A DNA stretch of 64,000 nt. Source: Cyanoderma ruficeps. Lineage: Eukaryota > Chordata > Aves > Passeriformes > Timaliidae. The position numbers and the translations under genes were made by a program. Shown piece by piece: positions 35,691 to 48,700 of this stretch. The stretch spans positions 8,423,063-8,487,062 of the forward strand of contig VZDJ01000301.1 of assembly GCA_008694505.1 (NCBI GenBank). Reading direction: 5' to 3'. Every line of letters starts with the position of its first letter. The first letter of the stretch is position 1. The notes below the pieces were generated by a model that saw only the letters and a program-made list of their open reading frames with translations, was not told the DNA's origin and did not search any database.

Positions 35691-36618
35691 TCCCAGGTTA
35701 TTACTGCCCAAGCTTCTTTCATCCCTGTTTAGGTTATCACATTGATGTTTAAGGCTGTTCTTATCCAAAGCATTTGTTGTTGATGATCTTCTTCCCTTAC
35801 CTTCAGGGCTTTCAATTGCACAATGTGGTGTGTACCTGGCAATTCCAAAACAAATCTGTCTGGAATGATAGATTACAAATGAAAAATGAGTGATCTGGAA
35901 TATCTTAATAGCTTATTTCCACCGTGCTTCCTGCCATGTGCCTCTGCATGTCCCATACATGTATTCAAATGGATCGAAGTGTCAGTCAGCATATTCAATA
36001 AATTCTTTTTTTCCTTTTGGTGTTGATAGCGAGGAAATCATCAAAAATGCTGAAAATGCTTTATTGAACAGCAAGAATTAAGTAGTGATGATTGAAAGCT
36101 GCCTTACACAGACCAGGAGGTATTTGATTTTAACCAGCCAGGAAGGAAATGGTGAAATTAATGAACACAGTCGGATATATTCAGACTATAGGTTCTCTGG
36201 GGAAAGGGGAGAGTGTTCTGCTTCTCCAAGGTTAACAGCCTCACCGTGCCCTTTTTGGTGACCTGATCCCTGCTTTGTGAGTGCTTTCCTCCCTTCCACC
36301 CCTGCAGCAGAATGGAAATGTGCTCCTACAGCTCTGAAATCCCTGGAAATTGTGTAGGTGAATCCAACATGGGCAGGAATTGGGTCCTCACTTATGCTGG
36401 GTCAGAGAAAAAAACCTCCAAATCACCCCTGTCCTGGCATTGCCAGCAGTCAAATGCCAGGACAGGAGCCAGGGCAGGAAAAGGGAAGGGGGGATGCCCT
36501 TCCTGGCCATGGGAAGGTGGCAGGTGGCCCCTGGAGGGACAGCTAGGCTGAGGGTGTCACAGCACGGCCAGGACTGACCACAGCACTCACATCCCTTCCC
36601 ACATTTATTTAATATGTT

Positions 36619-36674
36619 GGGGGGTTTTTTGTTGTTGGGGTTTTTTTTGGTTTTTTTTTTGTTTTTTTTTTGTA
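36619..36674. repeat. T/G low-complexity tract
   Basis: Alternating G4-6 and T6-11 runs. Likely slippage-prone. Confidence 0.85.
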
Positions 36675-36945
36675 ATTTGATATTGCTCAAATGTTTCTAT
36701 TCAAAATTTTCTAATTTGTACTGAGAGATTTAGACAGAATGAGAAGTGAAGAGACAGGTAAATGAGACAGTTTTGGGCTCATCAGCCCTGGACCTGTCCT
36801 AGGATGTTACGCAAGGCTTTGGGAGCACTTTGCTACATTTTCATGAAGTGTCAGGTTCAAAGGAATCTTTGTAAGTAATTGGAAATTGATTTCATGACAC
36901 TTTGATACTGAGCTCCCTGGTGGCAGCTGTTATTTTACATTTCAG

Positions 36946-37141
36946 AAAGGATGGAAGAAATTCTTCCCTGTGAGGGTGGGGAGGCTCTGGCACAGGTTTC
37001 CCAGAGAAGCTGTGGCTGCCCCTGGATCCCTGCAAGTGTCCAAGGCCAGGTTGGATGGAGCTCTGAGTAACCCATGGCAGGGGGTAGAATTAAAGGGGCT
37101 TTTCTGTCCCTTCCAACCTAAACCATTCTGTGGTTCTGTGA
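36946..37141 (+). mobile_element. CR1 LINE 3' end fragment
   Basis: AAATTCTTCCCTGTGAGGGT, CAGAGAAGCTGTGGCTGCCC and CCTTCCAACCTAAACCATTC. Short 5'-truncated + strand copy. Confidence 0.85.
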
Positions 37142-37698
37142 TCTCCTTTAAATCTCTTTGCAGCAAAACACATCAAAACATCACCAGCACATTCTTGCTC
37201 CTGGATGCACTTTAAATAAAATCAGCAAGGCTCCCCAGAATTACCTCATACTTCCCTGGGATCCCAGAGCTAGAGCATTAAAATAATGAAATGAGAAATT
37301 ATGAGAGCAGAAGCAACTTCCTGTTCAGAAAGAATAAATCAGTGTCTGTGCCTTTCTCCCGTGACTGACCCAGCACTCAGGTCTAAGCAGCACAGCCTCT
37401 GAGCCTGTTCCCAGGAGAGACTCGAGCAGCTCCTAATTACATCTGCAAGAGGTGGGTGGTAACTTTAGCAGGAGCTGGTAACTGAGACGTCTGCCCACGG
37501 GACTGGAGCAATTTCCCATCTCAGCCTCACTTTGTGATGCTGAATTCTGGGAAGAGAGCCTGGCCCTTGAGTGCTTCGTGTTGTGATTTCAGCGTTGCTG
37601 CTTTGAACGCTCCTTAGGGTCTGATACTCTGGCAAGAGCCTGTTTGCCTTTCCTATTTCTAGTCACAGGCCCACAGCAGTGCCCAGCTGCTCTCAGTT

Positions 37699-37849
37699 AG
37701 TGAGGATATGATGGTCAGTAAAGGTGAGGTGGTCAGTAAAGGTGAGGTGCTCAGTGAGGATAAGGTGGTCAGTAAAGGTGAGGTGGTCAGTAAAGATGAG
37801 ATGGTCAGTAAAGGTGAGGTGGTCAGTAAAGGTGAGGTGGTCAGTAAAG
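37699..37849. repeat. 18-bp minisatellite
   Basis: About eight units of GGTCAGTAAAGGTGAGGT with point differences. Because 18 is a multiple of three, one frame reads VSKGEV repeatedly and stays open for 82 codons; this is a by-product of the repeat. Confidence 0.9.
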
Positions 37850-39472
37850 GCTGGTCCCCCAGGCTCTCTTTCCCCTCTGCTCTAGCTCCCTGCCTCATTT
37901 CCAAGAGCACAGTGTTCTCTCACACAATATCCTCAGCTAAAAAAGAATATATTTAATCCTTTGTGTTTGACCTTCCACTCCCAGACACAACAGGGGTTCT
38001 TTACAATGACAATGTGTTATATGGTGTCTGGATTCATTTCTAGACCTGAGGTAGACCACTATCCTCAGTCCACAGAAAGCCTTCATGTTTTCTGTTCTTG
38101 TCCCCTCCATAGCAAAGTTTCCTGTTCTGTTTGCCATGTACAGCACACAATGTTCTGTTTCCCTGTTTCAAAGCCCTGGTTGTGTTGTTTCTGTGTAAGC
38201 CACATCATCTCTCTCTGAACCTGTAAAAGCTCTTTGCTGTGTGTTGTTGAATTTCCCTCCTGACCCTGGGGTGTGTTTATGGAGGGGTTTGCCACAGTCT
38301 GCTCTGTTCCCAGTGCTGGGGTGGATCCCACAGACTGGATCTGCTGATGCAGCCCTGTGAGCATGTAAATACTTCTTTGCTTCTCCAAAATTCAGTATTT
38401 CCTGAGGGTGACCATCAAGCTGACACCTCTTTGCAGTGCTCCACTGCCTTTTGCTGTCACTGCTGTAGAAAATCCTCCGAAGCCAGATTCTGTAAGACAT
38501 TTAAAATCTTATGATTTCGTTGGTGCAATATTTGGATCACCAGTTTTTGGCTGCTAAGCTGTGGGAGAGGCAAGGACAGCCCTAAGGGAAAGCCTGGAAA
38601 CTTTCCAGGCTGGTGATTTCTCCTGCCTGGATGCAGTACAGATGTTGAACAGACCTTTCTGCTGGTAAGTCACAGCTCTGCAGAGCCCTGCAGGGCTGAG
38701 CTCTCCTCCCTCCTCCCTGCAACTGAACCCACCTGCCCCTGCAGGCAGCACACAGCAGAGAATTTATTGACTGGCTCTGGAATTAGGCAATTCTCTTAAT
38801 TGGCTTCATTTTCAGGACTCTGTCATTCTTCCCCTGCACGGTTGGTGGCACAGCAATTTGTGCTGGTTGGGAACAGAACCCCCAGGAGTGGACAGCAGAG
38901 CAATCAAAGCCAAGGACAGACACCTCTCAAAGATAATTGCATCCAGATACGCTGTGAGCCTTTACAAATCCCTTGTCAGCTTCCACAGGTCTTCCCCTCC
39001 TGTGGCTTTGCTTTGAGGAGCCTTTATTAAGCAACAGGACATCCCCAAACAATGCCAGCAGTGAGACAAAAGTCTCCTTTCCTTTTCATGATTTATCTCC
39101 CCAGTTGTCCCCAAGATCCTTTTTAATCATTATTTTTTTATTTCTAAGGGTCAAAACGATTGGGATGGCTCAGCTTTTCCCATGTACAAAGCTCATTAAT
39201 GAGGACTTGGACATTGATGGGGCTGTTTCATTCAGTTGTGGGATTTGTCTTCCTTTTCTTTGGATGTTCATCCCTGTGTCATTTCTCACTTGGGGTCTGA
39301 GCTGGGATATGTTTTGAATAAATGCAGTGGGAGTCAATAATTGTGAGCTGTTGTGGACACAGAGTTCCTAGATGAGAAAATCACACACTATTTTTAATAC
39401 ACCAAACTCATGATATTCAGTATAACATTGTCTTATTTACATACCCAAATCCACAAATGCACTCAAAAATGT

Positions 39473-39478
39473 TTTATT
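39473..39478 (-). terminator. Second polyadenylation signal of the LRR gene
   Basis: AATAAA on the - strand, followed on that strand by a T/G-rich stretch suitable as a downstream element. It would give a 3' UTR of about 150 nt. Confidence 0.5.
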
Positions 39479-39544
39479 TCTGTTTCAATATCTCTTTGAC
39501 CAGTAAAAAAAAAAAAACAACAAATAGAACTTCCATAAGCAGGA

Positions 39545-39550
39545 TTTATT
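39545..39550 (-). terminator. Polyadenylation signal of the LRR gene
   Basis: AATAAA on the - strand about 60 nt after the stop codon at 39607. A second AATAAA lies at 39473-39478, about 130 nt after the stop, in an AT-rich context. Either could end the transcript. Confidence 0.55.
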
Positions 39551-39606
39551 GTCTCTTTTTAAGCAAGGTGGTTGTAGCACAGTTGTGATCCTGCAAAAAT
39601 ACAGTG

Positions 39607-39718
39607 CTAGAGTATAGTACACATTCTGTAAAAAAACCTGACAGCAGGGGGTGAGCAGTCCTCTGGCAGTTTTGGGACACCATCCAGCATTTTCAGGTTT
39701 GGCAAATTGGAGAACACA
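39607..39718 (-). CDS. LRR gene, last coding exon
   Basis: Acceptor TTGTCTCTCTTTAAG, then one base completing a Leu codon and [20 protein letters not shown] followed by a short tail ending RMCTIL and TAG at 39607-39609. The [15 protein letters not shown] pattern is the LRR-cap seen at the end of SDS22-type and dynein-assembly LRR proteins. Confidence 0.75.
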
Positions 39719-42700
39719 CTTAAAGAGAGACAAAAGAAAAAATAGAAATTGAGAATAATAATCTTGGGGAATGTCGAGAACAAAAGAGACACCGATAAAA
39801 AAGAAAAAAGTGGAATCAAACATAGCTAAAATAGATTTGGGTTGTTGGAAATCTTGATTTGTCATTTGTTGCAGAATTTATCTGATAAAGAGCTAATTAA
39901 AACTCTCAGATTTCTCTCTACTGCATCTCCTTTATATCCTCAGACTCAATAAAGATAAAGCACTTCAAGAATCTGTCTTCCAACACTAAGAACGAACATA
40001 ATACCAGAGTTATACCAAATAGTAATATTTAATTGCCCTAAGAACTGGCAGATTGAGAGCAGAAACACAATGAGGAATTGTTAAAAGGTGGTTTTCTGCT
40101 TTGGTTCTCCTGGACTTTTAGACATGCAAATAAGATGTGAAATCCATCATTTAAAAGTTACTTTTGCCCTTCCATGCTGATATCTGCCTCCCTGCCTTTA
40201 GAAAGCACCAGCATCACCACCCCACTGCCAAAGGGATGCCCACAAGACTCAAGGGAAAACACAGTGGAAACTCAGAAAGGTGTTCATTAAAAACTTCTTT
40301 TTAATTCCTCCTTTCTTTTTTCTCCCTCCCAGGAAGTGATGGGAGGAGATGTGTCCCATTCCAGACACACTCTGCAAGGTTCATCTCTAAAACATCAACA
40401 CCTGGCTGTGTTTGCGTTGGGGAAAAACATGCAACCATTCAGATTTTCTAAGAGTGAGATTTAGAATAGATTATATTCTCCTGAATTTTCTTGGATTGCA
40501 ATGTCTTGGATTAGAATATCCATTTCCAGTGGAAATTCTGAGGCTGCTCTGTTAAATCTCCAGCACATCCCAAAACCTGCAGCACAACGTTCACTGAGGG
40601 GCTGCTCCAGGCAGCCACAGGGACAGGGGGAATCCAGAAGAATCAAATGAAGGGAACTTAATTTTTTCCTGCTTTTGCTCCCGTCTTTCAAGACATCCTC
40701 CTGATTCCATCTCTGACATGTGATGCAATTCAGGCTCCTTGCAGAACCCACCAAGGATACGACGAGACTGAAGAGAGGTTGATTAATAGGTAGTTTCTAT
40801 TAATAAAAGGAATCTAATTTATCTGCCCTGCTCACTGTCTCTAAACTTGATCCATGGGCTCAGCTCAGTTCCAGAACTGCCAGTCATGCCATTAAAAAGC
40901 ATCAGAGGCAGTTTCTGAATATTTTGGGGCTTTTATCACATAATAGCTCACTCACCCACGTTCCTGGAGCATGGAAACTATGGAAAATTGAAAAGCTTCT
41001 TTAGAAAGCTTGTTGGATTTGAGATCCCATTCCTTTGAAACTCTGACTAACATTTTTTTGTGTTTATCACTTTTGTTAGCCACGAGGAGGTCAGACTTAC
41101 AGCTGTCTGTATCTTTCCTGGAACTCACAGGGATTCCTCTTGAGGATGAGGGATTCAAGTGGAGTGTGCCTCAAGTCTGAAATCCCACTTAGGGTCGTGA
41201 TGTTATTTTCAGCCAGAGATAAGTGCTGAATCTGAGGGATCTTTGGCAGCTGTTTGAAGGATGTAAAGTGGTTTTTATTTACATTTAGCTCTCTGCATCT
41301 GTAAAGTACAAAGTGTATGGCATCACTGTCACGTCTGGGACAGAATCCCTCCAACAAGGATGGGTTTTATACACTGGTTTTACATTTGTGCTATTTTTGC
41401 CTAGTCATGGACTGCCAGGTCAGATCTCTACACTTTATATTCCCTAATTCCTTTCTATCGTACAACAGATGCATCATTATTTCTCCATACACCTAAATAC
41501 ACCACAGCAGAGTAGCAACAGATGGATAGTAAAATAAATTTATAGTTGTCATGGTCATGCTTGGCCTCTCTGCTTGGGTTTTGTTCCACTGTCTCTTCAC
41601 AGAGATTCCTTCTGTGTTCAACAACTTCCCCTTTTGGCACAGATCTCCCTGAAGCTGGTAGGACTCATGAATTATTCCCCAGGAATAAAGGGGACATCTC
41701 ATCTGATCTCCTCAGTGGATATTTCCAGCCTGGGGATGACATGAACTCAGCAATAAACGGATGGATTCTCAATCCACTACCCCCCAAGAGCAGATTTGGC
41801 AGCTCTCAAGAGCTCCAGCTGTCACTTCAGTAAAATTTTGATTTCTGTGATATTACACAAAAATAGAAACAGGACATTTTGTCTACCTTGGCAACCTTAT
41901 GGCACTTAGGTCTGTCAAAGAATTGTCCACCAACCAAAGCTTCTCCACCCGAATTAACCTTCGGAGGATTCTTTTGAAGTTTTCCACCTGGTAAAGATCT
42001 CCCAGGTCCTGGAAGGAAAGGTTCAGCTCCTGGAAAGGGGAAAATAAGAGAAATCACTTTTTTTTTTTTCTTTCTTGCTTTGTAATAGCTCTATAATTCT
42101 ATTAAATATAGAATTAGTCAGAGGTAGTTAAAATGGGAATACATTTTATGCTGCTGCTCTTATAATAACTGGTGGTGCCAAGAGCCAAATTCACCTCAGA
42201 TGAATCACCTCATAGTGATGGACTCCTTAATTCTTTGAAGGGAAGAAAGAAACCACCTCTCAAGCATGAATTTTAGTGTCCATCTCCTCCTTCCTCTATG
42301 AGTGGGCTTCCCAGCGTGTGTGGGGAGGGAGCAGGACTAAGTGATCGTGGCTTATTGATTTGGCTCCTAAACTCATCTGGCACCAAAGTGCTGCACATCA
42401 GCCAGCTATGAATATTCATAGAGTCCTCACAGAATGGTCTGGGTTGGCAGGGAATTTAAAATTCATCCAATCCCACCCCCTGCCATAGCCAGGGACACCT
42501 TCCTTATAACAGGTTTTAACCTATTCAGTGCAGTGAGCAGCCAGCACACCATTATTTGGCTTCTTTACAACTACAGTCCAAAGTGTTAATGAGAAAGTTT
42601 TACAGCACAGTTTTCCCAGTTCTCCTGCAGCCTCTTTTCCCATTTCTCTGTGTCAGTTACTTGTTTTCTTCTTTTCAGGGTATGCTCTTCTTTTCTGAAA

Positions 42701-45700
42701 AACAGCTCTTCTTCTGAGGGCCCTGGTCAGAGAAAAAGATTTACAGTTGAGGATGTGATACAGAACTGGCACTTAGTCACTTCCTGGAAGAATAAATATA
42801 TATATTGCTGGGAAGGTTCTGTAATGAAGAAATATATATAATGTTATAGGTGTGTAAGTTTCCAGGCTCCTGAGATATAAATTAATGGAAAAAATTTTCT
42901 ACCATTTCCAGGCCCATAATTCAGCCAGCAATCCACAGTCGTGATGGTTTTGTGCATGGCTGGTAAATGACAGATCTGCTACAGCTCAGGGTGAAAACTA
43001 TTTCTGAAGGGTTGTTCATAAGGATCTAAGTTCTGAAATCCTTTTTATTCGTTGCCATGCTGTGAGTTAGCCTTTGATTGTCCTGAGAAAGGAAAATGCT
43101 TGCAGCTTCCAAAACAGTGACCAGGATCAACAGCCCCACTGCAAACCTCGTTTGTATTGGGACGGACACACACTGGAGACTTCAAGTCTTAATGAAATGT
43201 TTAGAGCTATGGACATCTTCAAATTCCTGATTAAAGGCTGGAAATTTTCCACTGTTTACTCCCAGACATGCAAATACTGGAATTTAAAACCCATCTGTTC
43301 TTGAGTGTGTCTATAGATTTTAATTGAGCCAATTTAGTCTTAAAATGCAATATATGTGCCACTGTTTGCAGGGCTGGGTTTCCCTCTTGCTTTCTTGCCT
43401 TCTGAGCAGTCAAATGTTAATGACCTTTTGAGAGAAGTAATCAGCACCACATTAATACTAAAAATTTTCAATTTGCAGTTCAGGCAATTGTTTTTCATTT
43501 TGGAAATTACAAAGGACAATTTCCTAATGATTAAAAATAAAAAGCAAGCACGGGCACTACGAGGTGAAATCCTGCCCCTCTTCAAAAGAATGGCAAGCTG
43601 CATGATTTAAGCTGATCACTTTTAAGGATGTTCTCTTTGACCCAGTAGAGTTGGGGCTGAAATGTCAAAGTGTCTTTTTGATCTTCACCTTCCCTCACTC
43701 GGGGACAGCGGAGCTGATTTCCTCGAACGTCGTGTTCTTCTAGGTCACACCAGCCAAGGTACTTGAAGGAGTCAGAAGGAAGCTTCAAAAAAAAAAAAAA
43801 AAGGTAAAATAAAGATATAAAAAGATCAGTAAAAGCTCTTGAGGTTTTGACATTGTGCTTTCTCTTATTTCTGGCCTTATTACAGCAGAAATCCCTCCAG
43901 TCAGAGCCATATGCAGGAGCTGGTAAATGCTGTGGAAAATGAAGTGGAGTTTGCCACAGCTCACCTTGGTTAACTCCAATAAATTGGTTCAAATATCAGA
44001 GAGGGCCTTCTCAGGGCTCGTTATCCACCTGCCCATGGCATCAGTTTGGTGCTCAGAGCTCAAAGGTTGAGGCAAATCCCCTGGCCCCAAAGAACAGAAT
44101 CTTATTTTTATTCCACCCCAGTTTTGGAAGATAAAAGGAGGTAAACAAAATCCGCTCCAAAGCTGAGGAAAAGATTTCTGCCTTAGCTCCTCTTTGCCAA
44201 TGTCTCTTTTCTACAAACCTGCATTCAGACTGGAAAACCCCACACTTACTGGGAAAGGCAGCCTGGAGTCCCAGCTGTGCCCGAGGATTCCTCTGTTTTG
44301 GGGTAAAACTGGCAGAATATTGGGAGCGTCACCAAGGATGGAGCAGCAGGAGGAATAGGATTTAAAGAACTTTTGATTGCTTGTAGTCAGACCTGAGGAG
44401 CTAGAGAGGAGATGTTAAGCCAGTGTAGATTCTGCCCAGAGAAATGCAAATTTTATTGGTTTTGCTTTATAATTGCAGCAAATAATTACAGAAGATACAG
44501 AATAGCTTGGGGTAGGACTTGTCAGCAGGCAACAGCCACGTCCTGAGGCCAAACCATGGGGAATCCCCTCATCCCTCACCTGAGCTGCATTTCCTTACAC
44601 ACAGGAGCCTTTCACAGATGTGTCCAAACATCAGAAAGAGGAATTTACTGGTAGTTTGTTAGAAAAAAACTGAGCCTTGGAGAAAATTGAGAGTTGAACT
44701 TTTTCAACAGCATGATGTGTTTGTTCCCTTCTACCCAGGAGAGCCCTGCTCTTACGGATCTGGGTTGGATGAAAAGACACCTCAGTTATTGATTTTATTC
44801 CATTGTACGTGTGTTTTAACTCATTCTTCTACTAGTATTAGTAAATTTATTTTAATCTCTTGGATATGTTCTAGGGGATTCTCAGAGCTCTGGAGAAAAG
44901 CTGAACTTTGTTCAATAGAGTCTTCAAATCACAGAATCATTAGTGCTGGAAAAGACCTCCGAGGTTGCCGAGTCAATCTTCAGCTTGAAGCCGTGTGTTC
45001 GTGTGCTCTCTTAGTCCCTTGCCTAAGAACACTTCCAAAAGTCACATTTTATAAACCCCAAATGGGGCAATTTCTCCCATTGTGCTTCAGAGGGATTGAA
45101 GAACTTGCAGACTGGCAGCTGCAATTTAGGAATTTACCCGAGAATACTGGAAAGCAATGATTTAATTTAGTCAGGGTGTGCATCCAGCACTGTAATTTGA
45201 CATTTACTCCACAGGCTCGGGGAGCTCTTGCCAGGGAGCCTCAGCTGTCAGTCAGCATCATAAAACAACTGGAGTCAGGAGCAGAAATACAGAATAAAAA
45301 TGCAGCTTTAAGATGGTTTGGGGAGGAAGGCAAAGTAGTTACTGGGAGTAACAGACAGGCTAAACAGAACATTGGTTAAAATGGACAATTACAGATTATT
45401 GCCAAACCCTGATGAAAAGACGTGTCCCGGTGACCTCAGGGCAGGAGCAGCTCTGACAAAGAGCTCTCCTCCCTTCTGCTGCTGGTGGGGCTTTAATGGG
45501 GTCAGACCAGCCCCAGTGAACTGGAGGTGACTTCCAGGAAGCTGTGTGAGCTCAGCATTTTGGAAAGTAGCAGCTATTTACTGAGACACTCTTGGAGGTC
45601 ACCTGGAGGCAAACAGCCCCTCGTGGGGTGTGCGTGTTACAGAGCAGCAGGAGCTCACACACAGCAACCCTGAGAAAAGAGGATTTACCTTGGGTAAACA

Positions 45701-48700
45701 GGAAAAAAATAACCCCAGAAAATAAAAAAGTGATGGGAATTCTTTTTTGTAGCTCTATCTTGGTGTTTGTTCTGCTTTTACCTCCTTGTATGTTAAATGA
45801 GATCAGACCAAAGAAATTTGTAGAAACTCTTTTGTGTTTAAGAAAAAGATCTGTTATTTTTTTTCAGTTTGGAAGTGATCTTCTAGGATGCATTCAAATG
45901 ACTATTTATAACAGCAAGGCTTTTCAAAACCTACCTTCCTCTCAGCTAGATACTACCTCCTCTGCTGAGACAGGAATATACACTCCCAGTCCCTGGAAAT
46001 GTGGGATAAAACATTTTAGCTGAACCATTTAACATGATATCTGTTCTGATCTCCTGGCAGGAAACCCACTCACAAAATTCTGTATCGGTGACGGCAAATA
46101 AAACATAAAGTTCCAAAAAAACATTAAAAAAGTGACGGCTACGACTTCCCCAGTCAGGTGGGTAGCGAGATTTCCATGGGAAAGAGTGACAGAAAGAAAC
46201 ATCTTTCATCTCAAAACTGCCTGAGTTTAATAGGCACCAGCTGGACCCCCACATTATGTCACAGAAGATTTTTCTGGAGGAGCAAGTGCCACACAGCTTT
46301 TCTCTCCCTTGCTTTGTTTACCTTCCTATTTTGCTGCAAAAGGATTGGCAGTGGACGAGGCAGGATGCAATTCCAGGCAATTACAGGTCCCACAATACAT
46401 GAAAGGAACAAAATTTCCTGCCTTGATTGTGAGGCCCTTCGGCTGGATATGAATCTCCAATGGCACCTCAGGGAGCAGCACACTAGATTATGTCAGGCAT
46501 TAAGGGGAAAAAAATTAGATTCATGATGTCTGTCCAGGCTGAGTCATTTCCTCTCACTTCGCCTGCAGTGAGAAATTGGTGGTTATCATAAATCATGGAC
46601 CTAAATTCTTATGAGAGAAGAATTAATTTCACTAATGGAAACCCTCTGTGGCAATTGCATTCCTCCATTCTCCCTCTTTTTGGGGGGCGTGGGGGAGTAT
46701 TTATGATGTCTTTTAAGCAGAGGTACTTGACTATATTTTAAGAATTCTATAATAGAGGTTTGGAAAGGAAACTTCAAAAGGTAATGGGGGAAAAAATAAA
46801 AATTGTGTGTGTGACCAGCTTCTGATTTCTGTGGCTGGCCCTCAGTCCAGTTCCTGTCATGGCTACATCTTTGCCACCAACACCAAATCCAGCTACAACT
46901 TTTTTTTATTTTTTCTTCATCTCAATAATAAACAAAACCCCACAAAATTGTACCAAACAATTCTTTGCAGGCACCTTGAAGTCTGGAGTGCTCCATGTGA
47001 CCTGACAAGAGGGAGCACAGGCTGTGGGATAACTGGAAGCACTTATGGCTAACCCCTTGTATCTTACATTATTCTCCTCAGTGGAAGTCCCCGTGAGGAA
47101 TTCAGTGCCTGAAGAGTTTTGCAAACCGTCAGCAATGAGAACAGAACAGCTCCTGCCTTTTCCAGGACACGACTGAGGAGATACCAGGCCATTCCTTGGA
47201 AAACCACGCCCTGCTGAGTTCCCTGATCAAAGTCCCACCTCATCAAGATGCCAGTGTCAGCCCTGTGGCTGTGAAATGTTCTCCTCTCACTGACACCTCG
47301 GCCAGGTTTCCCCAGAGCCTGGAATGCTCCAGCTTTCCTGACTGCAGTGCAAGTACATTTGAGTCCAGATGTCTTTAAGTGTAGGATACATTAAAAGGCC
47401 ACGAAAAGACTTTGAAGAGCTAAAGCTGAGCTACTTCTGAAACGACACCAGTGAAAGATATTGAGTGAGAAAGGGAGTGAAAAGTCCCTCCTGTGTATAT
47501 TTTAGATATTTGGCTGTTAAAAAAGGAGTGTCAGTCAAAAGGCTCCTTCCTCCTGATGAAACAGCAGCCTCGACAAACAAACATCTGAGACTCGACAGCG
47601 CAGGTTCAGCTCTGCTGCACAGAAAATGGGAAGCTCAGTTAAAGAGGAGTAAAGATAAAGGAGGTTATGAGCAAACTCTTGCATTTGGGATTGGAAAGGC
47701 TTTTTTGTCCCAGCCTTTTGAGCAGTTTTGGTCTAATTTCCCACTGCCTTATCCCCATCTGCTCTTCAGGAATCAGCATCCTTGGGCAGGCTTAGCTCTC
47801 GCTGAACCACGGCTGCTTTCCCCTTCAACCTGAAATGCTCTGGATGAAAGGTTTGGGAACAAGTAGTAGGGCTATTTATACTAACTCTTCCCATATCCAG
47901 AGTCAGAATCCCTGTGGTGCTCGCTACATCCCACTGAATCACAGCCCACATCTCATGGAAAGGTCCCTGCTCCCATGTGGTTGATCTTAGTGAAGTCTGG
48001 TCAGATCCTTATTTAGCAGCAAAGTGCTCTCAGTTCATTCAGTCCTGATACTATGGAAGTGAAAAACGTGGACCATTCTAAAGGAAGGAACCAAATCAAA
48101 TGTGTTTTAAGATCATCTTTAAGGAATAAAGTAAAATTTAAAAAAAAAAAAAATCCAGACTAGAGACACTAAGAAAAGAGCAATAAATCCTCCTAAAGCA
48201 AAGAGTTTGTATCACTGGTTGAGAGCTGCTGAATTTGCAGGCTCTGAGAGAGCTGGATCTAAGAGTTCTGGATCTGCCCAAACCACCTGCACAAGTAAGT
48301 GCTTGCTCCCAGGTTCCAAACACCCAGTTATTTATGTTGTCTCAGGCAATGGCAAAGGCCAAAACCATCCACATAAATGAGCTGCAGGGGTAACTTACCA
48401 ACACAATTTGTGCAAGTATTTAAAAGATGGCAAACTCAGAATTCAGGCTGTGCCTCATTTCAAATGCACACAATTTACTGCTCCAGAGCAGCTCTGCTTG
48501 TATGCAAACATTTATTATGAGAACTCTCTGAACTTAGGAGGGTAGAAGATATGGACATAGTGTTTGCATGCTCTATTACCTTTCAATTATTTTTATAGGA
48601 GTTTTATGAGACATTATGCAACATTTTGAAGCAGTTCTTCTGAGCGTAATTTAGTGACAAACACACCTGTAAGTTATGGTTACAAAGCATCCTTGCTGAT

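Larger units (their letters stand above)
23391..39472. other. Intergenic interval between GOLIM4 and the LRR gene
   Basis: About 16 kb with no exon I can support. It contains the CpG-rich block (24350-24690), an ATC microsatellite, a CA/TA/TG palindromic microsatellite, four CR1 fragments, one clear and one possible LTR, and an 18-bp minisatellite. Neuroserpin (SERPINI1), a known neighbour on this side of GOLIM4 in mammals, was looked for and not seen here. Confidence 0.6.

Noticed and set aside
40461..40754. 97-codon - strand frame between two LRR exons
   Set aside because: Considered as an extra LRR-gene exon. It has no acceptor in phase and the neighbouring exons join without it.
47294..47344. 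17-codon - strand segment with acceptor and donor
   Set aside because: Its phase 0 ends cannot fit between the exon at 49351 and that at 44400. Likely chance.
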